A stretch of 40,917 nucleotides of DNA from Rodentibacter rarus (GCF_001998965.1 NZ_MLHJ01000064.1:1-40917), one strand, 5' to 3'. Positions 27,883-37,136 are shown, numbered from the stretch's first letter. Notes: generated by a model not told the origin, from the letters alone. Made by a program: numbers and translations.

Positions 27883-29337
27883 TTACACATCATAGGTGGT
27901 GGAAGCGGTGTTACCGCCACGCCCTGTCCAGTTGGTGTGGAAAAACTCACCACGCGGTTTATCTGTACGCTCGTAGGTGTGCGCACCAAAATAATCCCGT
28001 TGGGCTTGCAATAAATTCGCCGGTAAACGAGCAGAAGTGTAACCATCCAAGAAGGTAATCGCAGAAGCCATACAAGGCATCGGAATGCCCACTTCAATGG
28101 ATTTTGCCACCACTTTACGCCAATCGCTCATGGCATTTTCTAAAATGCCTTTGAAATAAGCGTCTGAGCCTAAGAAAATCAAATCCGGGTTAGCCTCATA
28201 AGCATCACGAATATTACCTAAGAAACGGCTACGGATAATACAGCCTTCACGCCATAATAGTGCAGTTGCGCCATAGTTGATATCCCAACCGAAGTTTTCG
28301 GAGGCTTCACGAATCAGCATAAAGCCTTGTGCATAAGAGATAATTTTTGAGGCAAGTAAGGCTTTACGCACCGCTTCAATCCAAACTGCTTTATCGCCCT
28401 CCACTTTCCCAATGGTTTTGCCGAATAATTTTTCTGCCGCCACCCGCTGATCTTTGAAAGAAGAAACACAACGGGCAAACACCGATTCGGTGATTAAGGT
28501 TAATGGAATACCAAAATCAAGAGCGTTGATGCCCGTCCATTTACCCGTGCCTTTTTGTCCGGCAGTATCCAGGATTTTTTCCACAAGCGGTGTGCCGTCT
28601 GTGTCTTTATAGCCCAAAATATCTGTTGTAATATCAATTAGATAGCTATCCAGCTCTGTTTTTTTCCATTCAGCGAAAATGTTTTGCATTTCCTCATAAC
28701 TTAAGCCTAGTCCGTCTTTTAAGAATTGGTAAGCTTCGCAAATTAACTGCATATCACCATATTCAATGCCGTTATGCACCATTTTCACGAAATGACCTGC
28801 GCCCTCTTTTCCAACCCAATCACAGCACGGTTCGCCTTTATCGGTTTTGGCAGAAATTGCTTGTAAAATCGGTTTGACATATTGCCATGCTTCCTCGTTA
28901 CCGCCCGGCATAATGGAAGGTCCATGGCGAGCCCCCTCTTCACCACCCGATACCCCGGAACCCACAAAGCGAATCCCTTTTTCCGCTAAGGCTTTCACAC
29001 GGCGGTTAGTATCCGGATAGTTAGAGTTGCCGCCATCAATAATGATGTCGCCCTCTTCCAAGTGCGGTAATAGTGCATCAATAAATTGATCCACCACTTC
29101 GCCCGCACGCACCATCAGCATCACTTTTCTTGGTTTTTCCAATTTAGACGCCAAATCTTCCAAGGAATACGCCCCGATAATGTTCGTGCCTTTCGCCGCC
29201 CCTTGTAAAAACTCATCCACTTTTGACGTGGTACGGTTATACGCCACCACTTTAAACCCGTGGTCGTTCATATTTAAAATGAGGTTTTGCCCCATCACGG
29301 CGAGTCCAATCACGCCGATATCGCCTTTTTGTGACAT
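27883..29337 (-). CDS. gnd: 6-phosphogluconate dehydrogenase, decarboxylating
   Basis: 484-residue third enzyme of the oxidative pentose-phosphate pathway, making ribulose-5-P, CO2 and NADPH. The N-terminal NADP site is VIGLAVMGQNLILNM at residue 9; DGGNSNYPDTNRR near 100 and GSGVSGGEEGARHGPSIMPGG near 126 are substrate and cofactor loops; HFVKMVHNGIEYGDMQ near 181 holds the catalytic Lys and His. Full length. Uptake sequence inside (29060). Upstream on the same strand are the VapD-like and HEPN-MNT genes. Confidence 0.98.
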   Translation of the reverse strand: MSQKGDIGVIGLAVMGQNLILNMNDHGFKVVAYNRTTSKVDEFLQGAAKGTNIIGAYSLEDLASKLEKPRKVMLMVRAGEVVDQFIDALLPHLEEGDIIIDGGNSNYPDTNRRVKALAEKGIRFVGSGVSGGEEGARHGPSIMPGGNEEAWQYVKPILQAISAKTDKGEPCCDWVGKEGAGHFVKMVHNGIEYGDMQLICEAYQFLKDGLGLSYEEMQNIFAEWKKTELDSYLIDITTDILGYKDTDGTPLVEKILDTAGQKGTGKWTGINALDFGIPLTLITESVFARCVSSFKDQRVAAEKLFGKTIGKVEGDKAVWIEAVRKALLASKIISYAQGFMLIREASENFGWDINYGATALLWREGCIIRSRFLGNIRDAYEANPDLIFLGSDAYFKGILENAMSDWRKVVAKSIEVGIPMPCMASAITFLDGYTSARLPANLLQAQRDYFGAHTYERTDKPRGEFFHTNWTGRGGNTASTTYDV

Positions 29338-29392
29338 TTTTTTCTCCTGCTGGTGAGGTGCAATTTATGAGTTACACCGATTGAGTATAAAC

Positions 29393-29851
29393 TTAGTTTG
29401 TTGAATTATTTTGTAATAAATCCTTTTCAGGAATTTGTTGTAAAGAAAATTGACGTTTTCCCACAATTTCTTCCACTTTGTCAGCAGACAATCCTGCTTG
29501 TAATAGTTCTTGACGTAAACCATCAAGTGAACGATTAAAGGCTTCTCGTGCCCGTTGCACACCTTCAACAATAAATTGTGCATTAAAATCATCTTTTAAT
29601 TCATAAAACTGAATATTAGAGGCACAGTGATAAAACCATTCAAACCTTGCGGCGACTTCTTGCAAAGCAAGCGTGCCATGAGCTTGTTTAATACCTCTAT
29701 CACTCAAATAAACTGTTCCTTGAATATTGCTAAAACCATGTTTTTTTAAAATACATTGAATATCCGAATAGGCGTTACGCCAACTGGCATTATGATAGTT
29801 TTCTTCCAAACAATGGGGATCCATATCAAAAACAATTAATGTACGATCCAT
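29393..29851 (-). CDS. VapD-like protein (Cas2-fold endoribonuclease family)
   Basis: 152 residues. Residues 1-95 resemble VapD: LIVFDMDPHCLEENY, NAYSDIQCILKKHGF, IQGTVYLSDRGIK, and a WFYHC segment correspond to the ferredoxin-like core with its early Asp residues. VapD proteins are toxins that cleave RNA and are structurally related to Cas2. Residues 96-152 are an extra tail (EGVQRAREAFNRSLDG and on) absent from the roughly 95-residue classical VapD. No VapX-type antitoxin gene precedes it; the HEPN-MNT pair is next upstream, 88 bp away. Toxicity is inferred from family and not shown. Confidence 0.75.
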   Translation of the reverse strand: MDRTLIVFDMDPHCLEENYHNASWRNAYSDIQCILKKHGFSNIQGTVYLSDRGIKQAHGTLALQEVAARFEWFYHCASNIQFYELKDDFNAQFIVEGVQRAREAFNRSLDGLRQELLQAGLSADKVEEIVGKRQFSLQQIPEKDLLQNNSTN

Positions 29852-29939
29852 TTTATCCTCATTGCATCATGTCTTTACCAATGTATATTACTTTGGAGTA
29901 CATTGACATACTTCACTCGCCAAATAACTGTGCACAGGC

Positions 29940-30248
29940 TTATTTCTCTGCAACCACCACATACTTTTGTTCAATAATTTCTCGAAAACTTTCGGACGTT
30001 GTCGCCCAATCAAGCACATCCACTTTATAAGGGAGATCGCTTTCGCTAAAGGCTTCGCTGACCTCCGCAAAAAGCCGTAACGAGAGAGGTTCTTCGCTCA
30101 TTACCACCAAATCCAAATCCGAAAATTTACGCGCTGTACCTTTCACTCTTGAACCAAATGCCCGCACTTCATAGCCTGCCAAGTGAGTTCGTAAAATATC
30201 TTGTACAATAGTAAGATGTTTGGGTTCAATATCAAAAATCTTATCCAT
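29940..30248 (-). CDS. Minimal nucleotidyltransferase (MNT), HEPN-MNT module
   Basis: 102-residue nucleotidyltransferase of the MNT/MntA type. The catalytic GSRVKGTARKFSDLDLVV near residue 32 gives GSxxxG...SDxD, and a third Asp is in KVDVLDW near 75. In characterised HEPN-MNT pairs MNT is the antitoxin and AMPylates the HEPN toxin; the pair HI0073/HI0074 is the Pasteurellaceae prototype. The ATG overlaps the end of the HEPN gene by 8 bp, so the two are cotranslated. Confidence 0.9.
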   Translation of the reverse strand: MDKIFDIEPKHLTIVQDILRTHLAGYEVRAFGSRVKGTARKFSDLDLVVMSEEPLSLRLFAEVSEAFSESDLPYKVDVLDWATTSESFREIIEQKYVVVAEK

Positions 30249-30645
30249 TTTGACCGCACTTTAATTTCTCTTGGAGATATTTTGCTTCACTTAAAAATTT
30301 AGGAATACCCTGCACCACAGCGATTGCAATATCTTCATCGTAAGTATGACTGGTTCGGCTACGCATTTCACGATATTGTTTCCAATCGCTCCACTCTCCT
30401 TGCAATAAGCCATATTCATTGCCCGTGCGAATCAGATCTTGAAAGCTAATGCCATCATAAAGTTCTGGATTAGGCGAAATCGCAACCAAATAACGCTTTA
30501 GCATTTTGTGGCTGAGTTCATAGGTAAACTCAAAGCGTTGAATTAAACCATCACGAATTTGCAGATCACTCACATCTTGCAGATAACGGTTTAACCCTTC
30601 TTCTAGACGAAAAATAGCTTTTTCTAATGGGGTAAAATCAAGCAT
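30241..30645 (-). CDS. HEPN / nucleotidyltransferase substrate-binding protein (HI0074 family)
   Basis: 134-residue all-helical protein from the ATG at 30645 (MLDFTPLEKAI), chosen because AAGAGG lies 7 bases upstream; an ATG nine codons earlier has no SD. FEFTYELSHKMLKRYL near residue 40 and REMRSRTSHTYD near 95 fit the HEPN fold, with R-S-R-T-S-H giving the RX4-6H RNase motif. It is a candidate ribonuclease toxin, paired with the MNT gene that overlaps its 3' end. Its last codons contain a uptake sequence (30253-30261). Confidence 0.88.
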   Translation of the reverse strand: MLDFTPLEKAIFRLEEGLNRYLQDVSDLQIRDGLIQRFEFTYELSHKMLKRYLVAISPNPELYDGISFQDLIRTGNEYGLLQGEWSDWKQYREMRSRTSHTYDEDIAIAVVQGIPKFLSEAKYLQEKLKCGQNG

Positions 30646-30681
30646 TATTTGCCTCTTTAATTGCTCATCCATAAAGATAGA

Positions 30682-31764
30682 TTACTCTTTCACCACAACC
30701 TCACTCTCGAATATTGGTAAATGCCAAAAGCCACCGCCAACACCTTTACATGATCCGCTTGTCCACTCTGAAGTGCGGATAAAAATTTTGCCATTCCAAA
30801 CTGCGTTCTGACCAAACCAGCAATCACCGATTCCACGACCTTTATAAGATCCATTAACGGCTAAAAAATGTTTCTGTTCATCATAAAAAGCTCCATTATA
30901 TTGATGAGCTAATTGCTGTTCGACTCGGGTTAATTTATCATCCATCACTGCATAATAAGCTCCCTCTTGATAAGCGCCCCTCCAACAAAGAGATTCTGCC
31001 AATACCTTACTATTCGTCAGCGGGTAAATGGTAATCCCATCAAGCCAATTATCATCCTGATGCAAAACAGGACAATAGCCATCGGATTCTTCATCCGTGC
31101 CATTAGCTTGACGTAAAAGTGCCATTACTTCATCAAATTGTTTTGTTCCCTTTTTCAGGATATATTCTTGACGGTTTGGAATAGCTATCGCCGTAATTTT
31201 AGGCGCAGGGCGTGGGGCTAACACCGGTTTTGTGCTATTTCCCTTGCGTATCAGGGCTGAAGGCGTATTTAATCTCTGCTGAAATTCATCCATACGCAAC
31301 ATTGCCGCTGCCGCACCTTTATCCGATAATTTACCTTTAAACTCACCGGAAACAATCTGGATTTCGGTGTTTTTTTTCAATGCGTTAAGTAGTGTCGTTA
31401 TTTGGGTGTCCGTGAGAGAATATTCGGTTTGAATATCATCAACATTTTCTTTTTGCATTTTTCCTAAAGATTGCCCATTTATCAAAATTTCGGCAAATTT
31501 ACCAATAGGAATGTTCTTCTCTTTTTCCTGATCGTATGCCAAAAAAGATAATTTCCCTGACACCTTTGCATTTTCCCCTGCCGGACGGGTAAATAAAACC
31601 GAAACGGGTATATCATACCAACCATCTGATTGATACCCTGTCAGACGGCAAGTACCGGTATTATCACAAACCAAATTCCAATCTTGGTAAGACTCATCAA
31701 TCCCTTTGATCGGTGAAGCCAATACACTCATTGGCAGTAATATGAGTAATAACAACTTTTTCAT
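30682..31764 (-). CDS. DUF1176 domain secreted protein
   Basis: 360 residues with a clear signal peptide (MKKLLLLILLPMSVLA, cleavage after LAS or LA). The mature part has DWNLVCDNTGTCRLTGY, the cysteine-containing N-terminal signature of DUF1176, and further cysteines near 243, 276, 328 and 346. Predicted periplasmic protein of unknown function. It lies upstream of the HEPN-MNT pair with a 36-bp gap and 20 bp after the DUF1304 gene, so all may share a transcript with pgl. Confidence 0.82.
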   Translation of the reverse strand: MKKLLLLILLPMSVLASPIKGIDESYQDWNLVCDNTGTCRLTGYQSDGWYDIPVSVLFTRPAGENAKVSGKLSFLAYDQEKEKNIPIGKFAEILINGQSLGKMQKENVDDIQTEYSLTDTQITTLLNALKKNTEIQIVSGEFKGKLSDKGAAAAMLRMDEFQQRLNTPSALIRKGNSTKPVLAPRPAPKITAIAIPNRQEYILKKGTKQFDEVMALLRQANGTDEESDGYCPVLHQDDNWLDGITIYPLTNSKVLAESLCWRGAYQEGAYYAVMDDKLTRVEQQLAHQYNGAFYDEQKHFLAVNGSYKGRGIGDCWFGQNAVWNGKIFIRTSEWTSGSCKGVGGGFWHLPIFESEVVVKE

Positions 31765-31784
31765 TTATCTATCCTATGAATAAT

Positions 31785-32141
31785 TTATATAACAATCTGC
31801 AAAACCAACGCCAACACCGCCGGCAACCCTTGCTTTACAAAAATGCCCTTATTGGCGGTGATTGCGCCAAAAATGGCGGCAGTTATCACACAAACTAAAA
31901 AGAAATAAATCACCGACATTTGGTTTATCACATAACCGAAGAGAATTCCTGCCGCCAGAAAGCCGTTGTATAACCCTTGATTGGCAAACATCACCTTCAC
32001 TTTCTTTTGGGCGATAAACTCATCCGTTAAACCGAAAATGCGTTTGGCCTGTTTTCCCTCAATAGCGAACATTTCTAAATAGAGAATGTAAAAATGTTCG
32101 ATTGCCACAAGTGCGGTCAAAATATGGGCTAAAATTTCCAC
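31785..32141 (-). CDS. DUF1304 membrane protein
   Basis: 118 residues, about four hydrophobic helices (near 5-25, 50-70, 75-95, 98-117). It starts with GTG in TAGTG, overlapping the pgl stop. MEILAHILTALVAIEHFYIL YLEMF (with the conserved His and Glu) and NQGLYNGFLAAG are typical of DUF1304. Function unknown. Translationally coupled to pgl. Confidence 0.85.
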   Translation of the reverse strand: MEILAHILTALVAIEHFYILYLEMFAIEGKQAKRIFGLTDEFIAQKKVKVMFANQGLYNGFLAAGILFGYVINQMSVIYFFLVCVITAAIFGAITANKGIFVKQGLPAVLALVLQIVI

Positions 32142-32839
32142 TATAAAAACTTCGCTGCCGCTTTATCCAAATACCACTCCGTCACCCCATTTTTCGCTTT
32201 AATTTTCGCTGCCGGATAAGGGAGAGTTTCCGCTGGTGTGGTTTGGATTTCTTTTAAAATTTCCGCTTTGCCTTCACCTGTCACAAGATAAGTAATGCGT
32301 TTTGCCTGTTCGATGAATTTTGCGCTTTTGGAAATACGGATTTGCCCGCTTTCAGGGTGTTTTGCCATCACCGCAAGGTTTTTATCATCAAAATAAGTTT
32401 GATGTGGGAATAAGGAAGCTGTGTGTCCGTCTGCCCCCATGCCTAAAATAATCCAGTCAAAAACACCGTCAGGAATGACCGCACTGAGTTCCTCTTGGAA
32501 ACGTTTTAGCTCAACGTGCGGTTCATTTTCACCACGAATTCGATGAATATTTTCCGCTGGAATCTGGATATGGTCGAATAATAATTTTTGCACTTCGCCG
32601 TAATTGCTTTCGGGATCTTGTGGTGAAACCATACGCTCGTCACCCCACCAGAAATGTAAATTTTGCCAATTGATTTGCTCTACATAAGGGGGGTGCGCCA
32701 GTGTTTTAAAGAGTAGTTTTGGTGTTGAACCACCGGAAAGGGAAATATGTATAGGGTGGATCGATTGGCTATAAATAACAAATTCTTGTGCTATTTTTTC
32801 AACCGCTTGTTGCGCCGTAGAAAACGTGATCGTGTTCAT
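32141..32839 (-). CDS. pgl: 6-phosphogluconolactonase
   Basis: 232 residues from ATG 32839 (MNTITFST), preceded by TAGGA; a longer in-frame extension upstream has no homology. It is of the DevB/SOL type: HISLSGGSTPKLLFK near residue 34, WWGDERMVSPQDPESNYGE near 75, and WIILGMGADGHTASLFP near 133. It hydrolyses 6-phosphogluconolactone, the product of Zwf, to the substrate of Gnd. An uptake sequence lies at 32853-32861, just upstream of the start. Confidence 0.95.
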   Translation of the reverse strand: MNTITFSTAQQAVEKIAQEFVIYSQSIHPIHISLSGGSTPKLLFKTLAHPPYVEQINWQNLHFWWGDERMVSPQDPESNYGEVQKLLFDHIQIPAENIHRIRGENEPHVELKRFQEELSAVIPDGVFDWIILGMGADGHTASLFPHQTYFDDKNLAVMAKHPESGQIRISKSAKFIEQAKRITYLVTGEGKAEILKEIQTTPAETLPYPAAKIKAKNGVTEWYLDKAAAKFL

Positions 32840-32985
32840 TTTATTCCTACAAAAGTGCGGTTCGATTTTCCGGTATTTTTGAAAAAACAAAAAATGGATA
32901 ACCAAACCTATGATAAAAATTATAGGCATTTTACCATAGCAAACCGTTTAAGTTATCCATTTGAAACAAGAAATTGTCAATTAAA

Positions 32986-34050
32986 TTAATGCGAATTCTC
33001 TTGCAAAAGTTGTTTTAATTGTGCCGCACTTGGCGAGACGACCGGCAAAAATGCGCCTTCATTCCAACGGCGAATAAAACTCAATGATGAGTCTTTAAAA
33101 TAAGCCGCACCACCGCTTGCTTCTAACTCCAATAATAGGCTTTTAGCCACGAGATCCACCACTTCTAAACGCAAAGCAAGGAGTTCTTTCGGACGTTCAA
33201 TAAAATATTGTTCTTCCGTCAATCCCTGATATAAACGCTGTTTAAGAGAAGTAAAATGTTCGCTTGTTTGCTGCCAGTCTGTCGCTAATGCCGCACGATA
33301 AATAAGTCGTTGTTCGGCTTCTTGCAACGAACGTTTCGCCAACCCTAAAGCCAAACCGAATTGATAACCTAAAAAATAAGGGCGGGTTTGAGCTAAAAAT
33401 TCAGGGGCGTTGTCGGATAAAATCCATTCCGGCTTTAATTCTACCTCATTGAACGTTAAACTTGCGGTGTTTGCACCTTGTAGGGCGATAAACTCTAAAT
33501 CAGCCGAACGAACCAACCCAATTGCATCTGACGGAATCGCAATAACCCAAGGGGTTTTCCCTTCCAATCCTGCACTAAATACCGCTAAGAAACGATCTTT
33601 TCTCACATTGGTTACCCAAGGTAACTTGCCATTTAAATAATATTTCCCGTCTTTTTGGCTAATTTTTACGTTTAATTCTTCCAAATTAGCTAAATATTTA
33701 ACCGTATTGGAAAGCCCGGTCGCCCCTGCAATATCCGCATTAATAAGTTCATTTAAATAATGTTCTCTAAAATAGGGATTTGAGCTGGTTAAAATTTGTT
33801 TAATAAAAGTATAATGTCCCCACGCAATAAAACTCGCCGTGAGTGAATGTGATGCTAATGTTTGCAATATTTCAATCACCTCTTTAGCGTCCCCACCCTG
33901 TCCGCCTAATGGCGTTGGGACACCCACTTTAAATACGCCTTCAAGCGCTATTCTTTTTAACAATCCTTCCGATAATTCAGAAGAAGTTTGATCTAATTCA
34001 TTTGCGTTATTTTCTAACCAATGAATAAAATGTTCTGAAAAAAAAGCCAT
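32986..34050 (-). CDS. Acyl-CoA dehydrogenase-fold flavoprotein
   Basis: 354 residues of the acyl-CoA dehydrogenase superfamily. The order N-terminal helical domain (GVPTPLGGQGGDAKEVIEIL near residue 42), beta-barrel middle domain (TGLSNTVKYL near 115, LNGKLPWVTN near 142) and C-terminal helical bundle is preserved. I do not see the usual catalytic glutamate of fatty-acid acyl-CoA dehydrogenases at its standard place; the protein resembles the DszC/SfnB-like flavin monooxygenase branch at least as well. It sits between zwf and pgl, which is unexpected. Substrate unknown. Confidence 0.75.
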   Translation of the reverse strand: MAFFSEHFIHWLENNANELDQTSSELSEGLLKRIALEGVFKVGVPTPLGGQGGDAKEVIEILQTLASHSLTASFIAWGHYTFIKQILTSSNPYFREHYLNELINADIAGATGLSNTVKYLANLEELNVKISQKDGKYYLNGKLPWVTNVRKDRFLAVFSAGLEGKTPWVIAIPSDAIGLVRSADLEFIALQGANTASLTFNEVELKPEWILSDNAPEFLAQTRPYFLGYQFGLALGLAKRSLQEAEQRLIYRAALATDWQQTSEHFTSLKQRLYQGLTEEQYFIERPKELLALRLEVVDLVAKSLLLELEASGGAAYFKDSSLSFIRRWNEGAFLPVVSPSAAQLKQLLQENSH

Positions 34051-34265
34051 TATTTATTCTCCTTTGTTAATTTGATTGAAAAGGAAAATACTATAGAAAA
34101 ATAAGGTTGCATAATATCCATTATGCATATGATATATATTTTTTTAATATAGAAATAAGATAATACTGATTAGATGAAGGGAAGCGCTTTTTTATTATAA
34201 ATAAATATAAATTATAAAAAATCAATATAATATTAAACAATAAGTTTAGGTCGATTAAATATAAA

Positions 34266-34295
34266 GGGTATGTAAAACTCAGCGTTCACATACCC
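34266..34295 (-). terminator. Terminator of zwf
   Basis: GGGTATGT (34266-34273) and ACATACCC (34288-34295) form a perfect 8-bp stem; on the minus strand TTTATATTTAAT follows, 11 bp after the zwf stop codon. The 34051-34265 gap beyond it is very AT-rich with no gene and should hold the promoter of the flavoprotein gene. Confidence 0.8.
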
Positions 34296-34305
34296 AATTC
34301 ATCAA

Positions 34306-35790
34306 CTAGATTTTTTTCTTCATCAAACCGCTTGGTTTACGCCATACTCTACCTTGTCGGGCAATCAGTTTATCTGCTGCCACCGGTCCCCAAGTGCCGG
34401 CTTCGTATTCGTGGATTCGTCCGCCGTTGGCTTTGTAATCTAAAATCGGTTGAACAAATTGCCAAGCCGCATGAACGGCATCCGTACGGGCAAAGAGTGT
34501 CGCATCGCCTTTCATTGCATCCAGCAATAGACGCTCATAAGCGGTCAATACTTGTGCTCCGGCAAGATCAGCATAGCGGAAATCCATCGAAACTTCTTTT
34601 GCCTCAAAGCCTGCGCCCGGTTTTTTCAAACCGAAACGCATAGAAATGCCTTCGTCCGGTTGAATACGGATGATGAGTTTGTTTTCTGGGGCGTTTTGGC
34701 TAAATACCGGGTGAGGTGTGGTTTTAAAATGGATCACAATTTCTGTGACACGAGCAGGTAAGCGTTTACCGGTACGCACATAAAAAGGCACGCCCGCCCA
34801 ACGCCAGTTTTCGATTTCACAACGCAACGCCATATAGGTTTCAGTGTGTGAATCTGCCGGCACGCCTTTTTCTTCTAAATATCCCTTCACGATGTTGCCA
34901 TTCACTTCACCGGCAGTATATTGACCCAACACTAAATTATGTTCCACATCTTCTTGCGTAAGTGGACGTAAACAGTGCATCACTTTTGCCACTTCATCAC
35001 GCATAGAATCCGCATTGATGATTGCCGGCGGCTCCATTGCTACCATTGCAAGCACTTGCAATAAGTGATTTTGGAACATATCCCGCATAGCACCGGAACC
35101 ATCATAATAGCCGCCACGCTCCTCCACACCGATAGATTCCGCCCCAGTGATTTCTACATAATCAATAAAATTACGGTTCCAAAGCGGTTCAAACCAGCCA
35201 TTAGAAAAACGCAATACGAGTAAATTTTGAACGGTTTCTTTACCAAGGTAGTGATCGATACGATAAATTTGATGCTCTTCAAAGAAACGGTGAATTTGCA
35301 CATCCAACACTTGTGCGGTTCTTTCATCATACCCAAAAGGCTTTTCTACAATAATACGCTTCCAACCGTATTCTTCTGTATTTAAACCATGTGCAGCCAA
35401 ACATTCGGGAATTACACCATAAAGGCTTGGTGGGGTGGACATATAATAGAGTGTATTACCGCAAGTTTGATATTTATCGTGTAATTCGTCCAAACGGGGA
35501 ACCAATTTTCCATAGTCTGCGGCATCTGCCGTATTCACGGCTTGGTAGTAAAGATGATGACAAAATTCATCAAGGGTTTCAGGTGTGGTATCTTCGTTTT
35601 TGATTAAGGCTTCACGCATTTTTGTGCGGAAAGTTTCATCATTAAGTTCCGAACGTGCCACACCAAGCACGGAAAAATTTTCGCCTAATCTTCCGATTTT
35701 GAAGAGATTATAAAGTGCCGGGATGAGTTTTCGGTGGGTTAAATCCCCGGATGCGCCAAAAATGACGATACAGCTGTTCTCAGTTTGCAT
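34306..35790 (-). CDS. zwf: Glucose-6-phosphate 1-dehydrogenase
   Basis: 494-residue first enzyme of the oxidative pentose-phosphate pathway, producing 6-phosphogluconolactone and NADPH. Visible: NADP site [20 protein letters not shown] at residues 10-29, VEKPFG near 146, the active-site [13 protein letters not shown] near 175 (catalytic His), and [15 protein letters not shown] near 240. Start supported by AAGGATAATT before ATG. It lies 67 bp downstream of cysQ. Terminates at its own hairpin. Confidence 0.98.
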   Translation of the reverse strand: MQTENSCIVIFGASGDLTHRKLIPALYNLFKIGRLGENFSVLGVARSELNDETFRTKMREALIKNEDTTPETLDEFCHHLYYQAVNTADAADYGKLVPRLDELHDKYQTCGNTLYYMSTPPSLYGVIPECLAAHGLNTEEYGWKRIIVEKPFGYDERTAQVLDVQIHRFFEEHQIYRIDHYLGKETVQNLLVLRFSNGWFEPLWNRNFIDYVEITGAESIGVEERGGYYDGSGAMRDMFQNHLLQVLAMVAMEPPAIINADSMRDEVAKVMHCLRPLTQEDVEHNLVLGQYTAGEVNGNIVKGYLEEKGVPADSHTETYMALRCEIENWRWAGVPFYVRTGKRLPARVTEIVIHFKTTPHPVFSQNAPENKLIIRIQPDEGISMRFGLKKPGAGFEAKEVSMDFRYADLAGAQVLTAYERLLLDAMKGDATLFARTDAVHAAWQFVQPILDYKANGGRIHEYEAGTWGPVAADKLIARQGRVWRKPSGLMKKKI

Positions 35791-35857
35791 AATTATCCTT
35801 GTAAAAATACCGAGTGAAATGACGGGCTATTCTAACGAAATTTTTCCTGCTAACCAA

Positions 35858-36697
35858 TCAATTAAATTGAAAGATAGAATCCCAGTTGACAGATTTATCC
35901 GCCACCATCACAAAATTGGGATTAATCAAGGTTTCACGTCGATTATAGGTGAGCGGTGCAAAGTGTGAATCAAAAATCTGTCCATTCGTTTCATTGAGTA
36001 ACACTTCTGAGCCCGCCGTATCCCATTCACCGGTTTGTCCCAAACGAACATAGCAATCCACCTCGCCTTCAGCCACCAATGCGCCTTTCAAACTACTAGA
36101 GCCCAGCACGACAAACTCATAAGCAAAATCCTTTGATAACATTGACCGCACTTTTTCTTGCGAAGTGGTGGCGCCCACCGCAATGCGTAATGTTGGGAAG
36201 GAAGAAGTGCGGTTAAAATCCACGGTGTTTTTACCCAGTTTTTTCACCTGTTCGCCTTGTTTTTTAAATGCGCCAAAATCTGCCATCGCATAATAGGTAA
36301 GGGATAATATCGGTGCGTGAATAATGCTTAGCACAGGTTTATTTTTACGAACAAGGGTGATTAAAACGGAAAATTGATCAGTGCGATTAATAAATTGTTG
36401 CGTGCCATCGAGGGGATCGATGAGCCAATATTCTTTCCACGTTTGGCGTTCCTCAAAAGGAATATGACAATTTTCTTCGGAAAGCACCGGCGTTTGTGGG
36501 AAAAGTGCGGTCAGTTTTTCCGTTAAAAATTGACTGACAAAAAGATCCGCTTCGGTGACCGGTGTATTATCTTCTTTAATTTGTACATCAATATGCTGTT
36601 GATAAAAACGTTGTAGATGATTACCGGCTTGGTAAGCAATCAGTAGAACTTGATTAAGTAAATGTTCATTGAGTGGCAACATAAAACCTCCCGACAA
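35858..36697 (-). CDS. cysQ: 3'(2'),5'-bisphosphate nucleotidase CysQ
   Basis: 279-residue Mg-dependent, lithium-sensitive phosphatase of the inositol monophosphatase family that recycles 3'-phosphoadenosine 5'-phosphate from sulfate assimilation and related reactions. Metal motifs are VTEADLFVSQFL near residue 47, LIDPLDGTQQFI near 92 (DPxDGT) and EWDTAGSEVLL near 224 (WDxAG). The third position of the first two is standard; all metal ligands are present. Two or three uptake sequences lie in the gene. Confidence 0.94.
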   Translation of the reverse strand: MSGGFMLPLNEHLLNQVLLIAYQAGNHLQRFYQQHIDVQIKEDNTPVTEADLFVSQFLTEKLTALFPQTPVLSEENCHIPFEERQTWKEYWLIDPLDGTQQFINRTDQFSVLITLVRKNKPVLSIIHAPILSLTYYAMADFGAFKKQGEQVKKLGKNTVDFNRTSSFPTLRIAVGATTSQEKVRSMLSKDFAYEFVVLGSSSLKGALVAEGEVDCYVRLGQTGEWDTAGSEVLLNETNGQIFDSHFAPLTYNRRETLINPNFVMVADKSVNWDSIFQFN

Positions 36698-36706
36698 TAT
36701 TTTTCA

Positions 36707-37117
36707 TCATGATTTTGTTTTGGGTAATAAAAATGGTAGAACAAAGAGAGAATAAAATACCATACCGCACATATTTAATAATCCCAGCACTAGCCCATCT
36801 TTAATTAACCATGTCCAGATTGATATATCCGCTTCTTTTATTACGACCAGTAAATAAGCAATGAAATAAAAATAGAAAAAACCGATCAATGATGAACATA
36901 GCACAATTGATAGGATATTATAGCGTACATAGCGATATTTAGTGGCGACCAAGGCAATCAGAAAAGCGGGAATGGTTGCTAGGATAAAAGCAATGAAAAG
37001 GTAGTGGCTAAAAGGTACGCTTACATCAAGATCCCAATCCAAAAACCAAAATAATGCGGTGGCTAATCCTTGCAAAATCAACGGAAATAAAATTAATGCT
37101 TTAAGATAAGGTTTCAT
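36707..37117 (-). CDS. Small integral membrane protein, HI_0560-like, paralogue A
   Basis: 136 residues with four hydrophobic helices (about 5-22, 38-60, 68-92, 110-130) and a C-terminal LLPKTKS. It shares the first 22 residues with its neighbour exactly and the rest at lower identity. Function unknown; it occurs between cysQ and the OPT transporter as in H. influenzae (HI_0560). The start at 37117 has an AGGGAG-type SD. Confidence 0.75.
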   Translation of the reverse strand: MKPYLKALILFPLILQGLATALFWFLDWDLDVSVPFSHYLFIAFILATIPAFLIALVATKYRYVRYNILSIVLCSSLIGFFYFYFIAYLLVVIKEADISIWTWLIKDGLVLGLLNMCGMVFYSLFVLPFLLPKTKS

Positions 37118-37136
37118 AAAATCTCCCTACAATTTC

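Noticed and set aside
29393-30645. The HEPN, MNT and VapD (Cas2-like) genes as remains of a CRISPR-Cas locus.
   Set aside because: No repeats, no cas1 and no effector gene; the families are standard toxin-antitoxin members.
32840-32929. A 30-residue hydrophobic N-terminal extension of pgl suggesting an exported lactonase.
   Set aside because: The extension spans a uptake sequence and lacks an SD, whereas TAGGA precedes the ATG at 32839 where homology begins.
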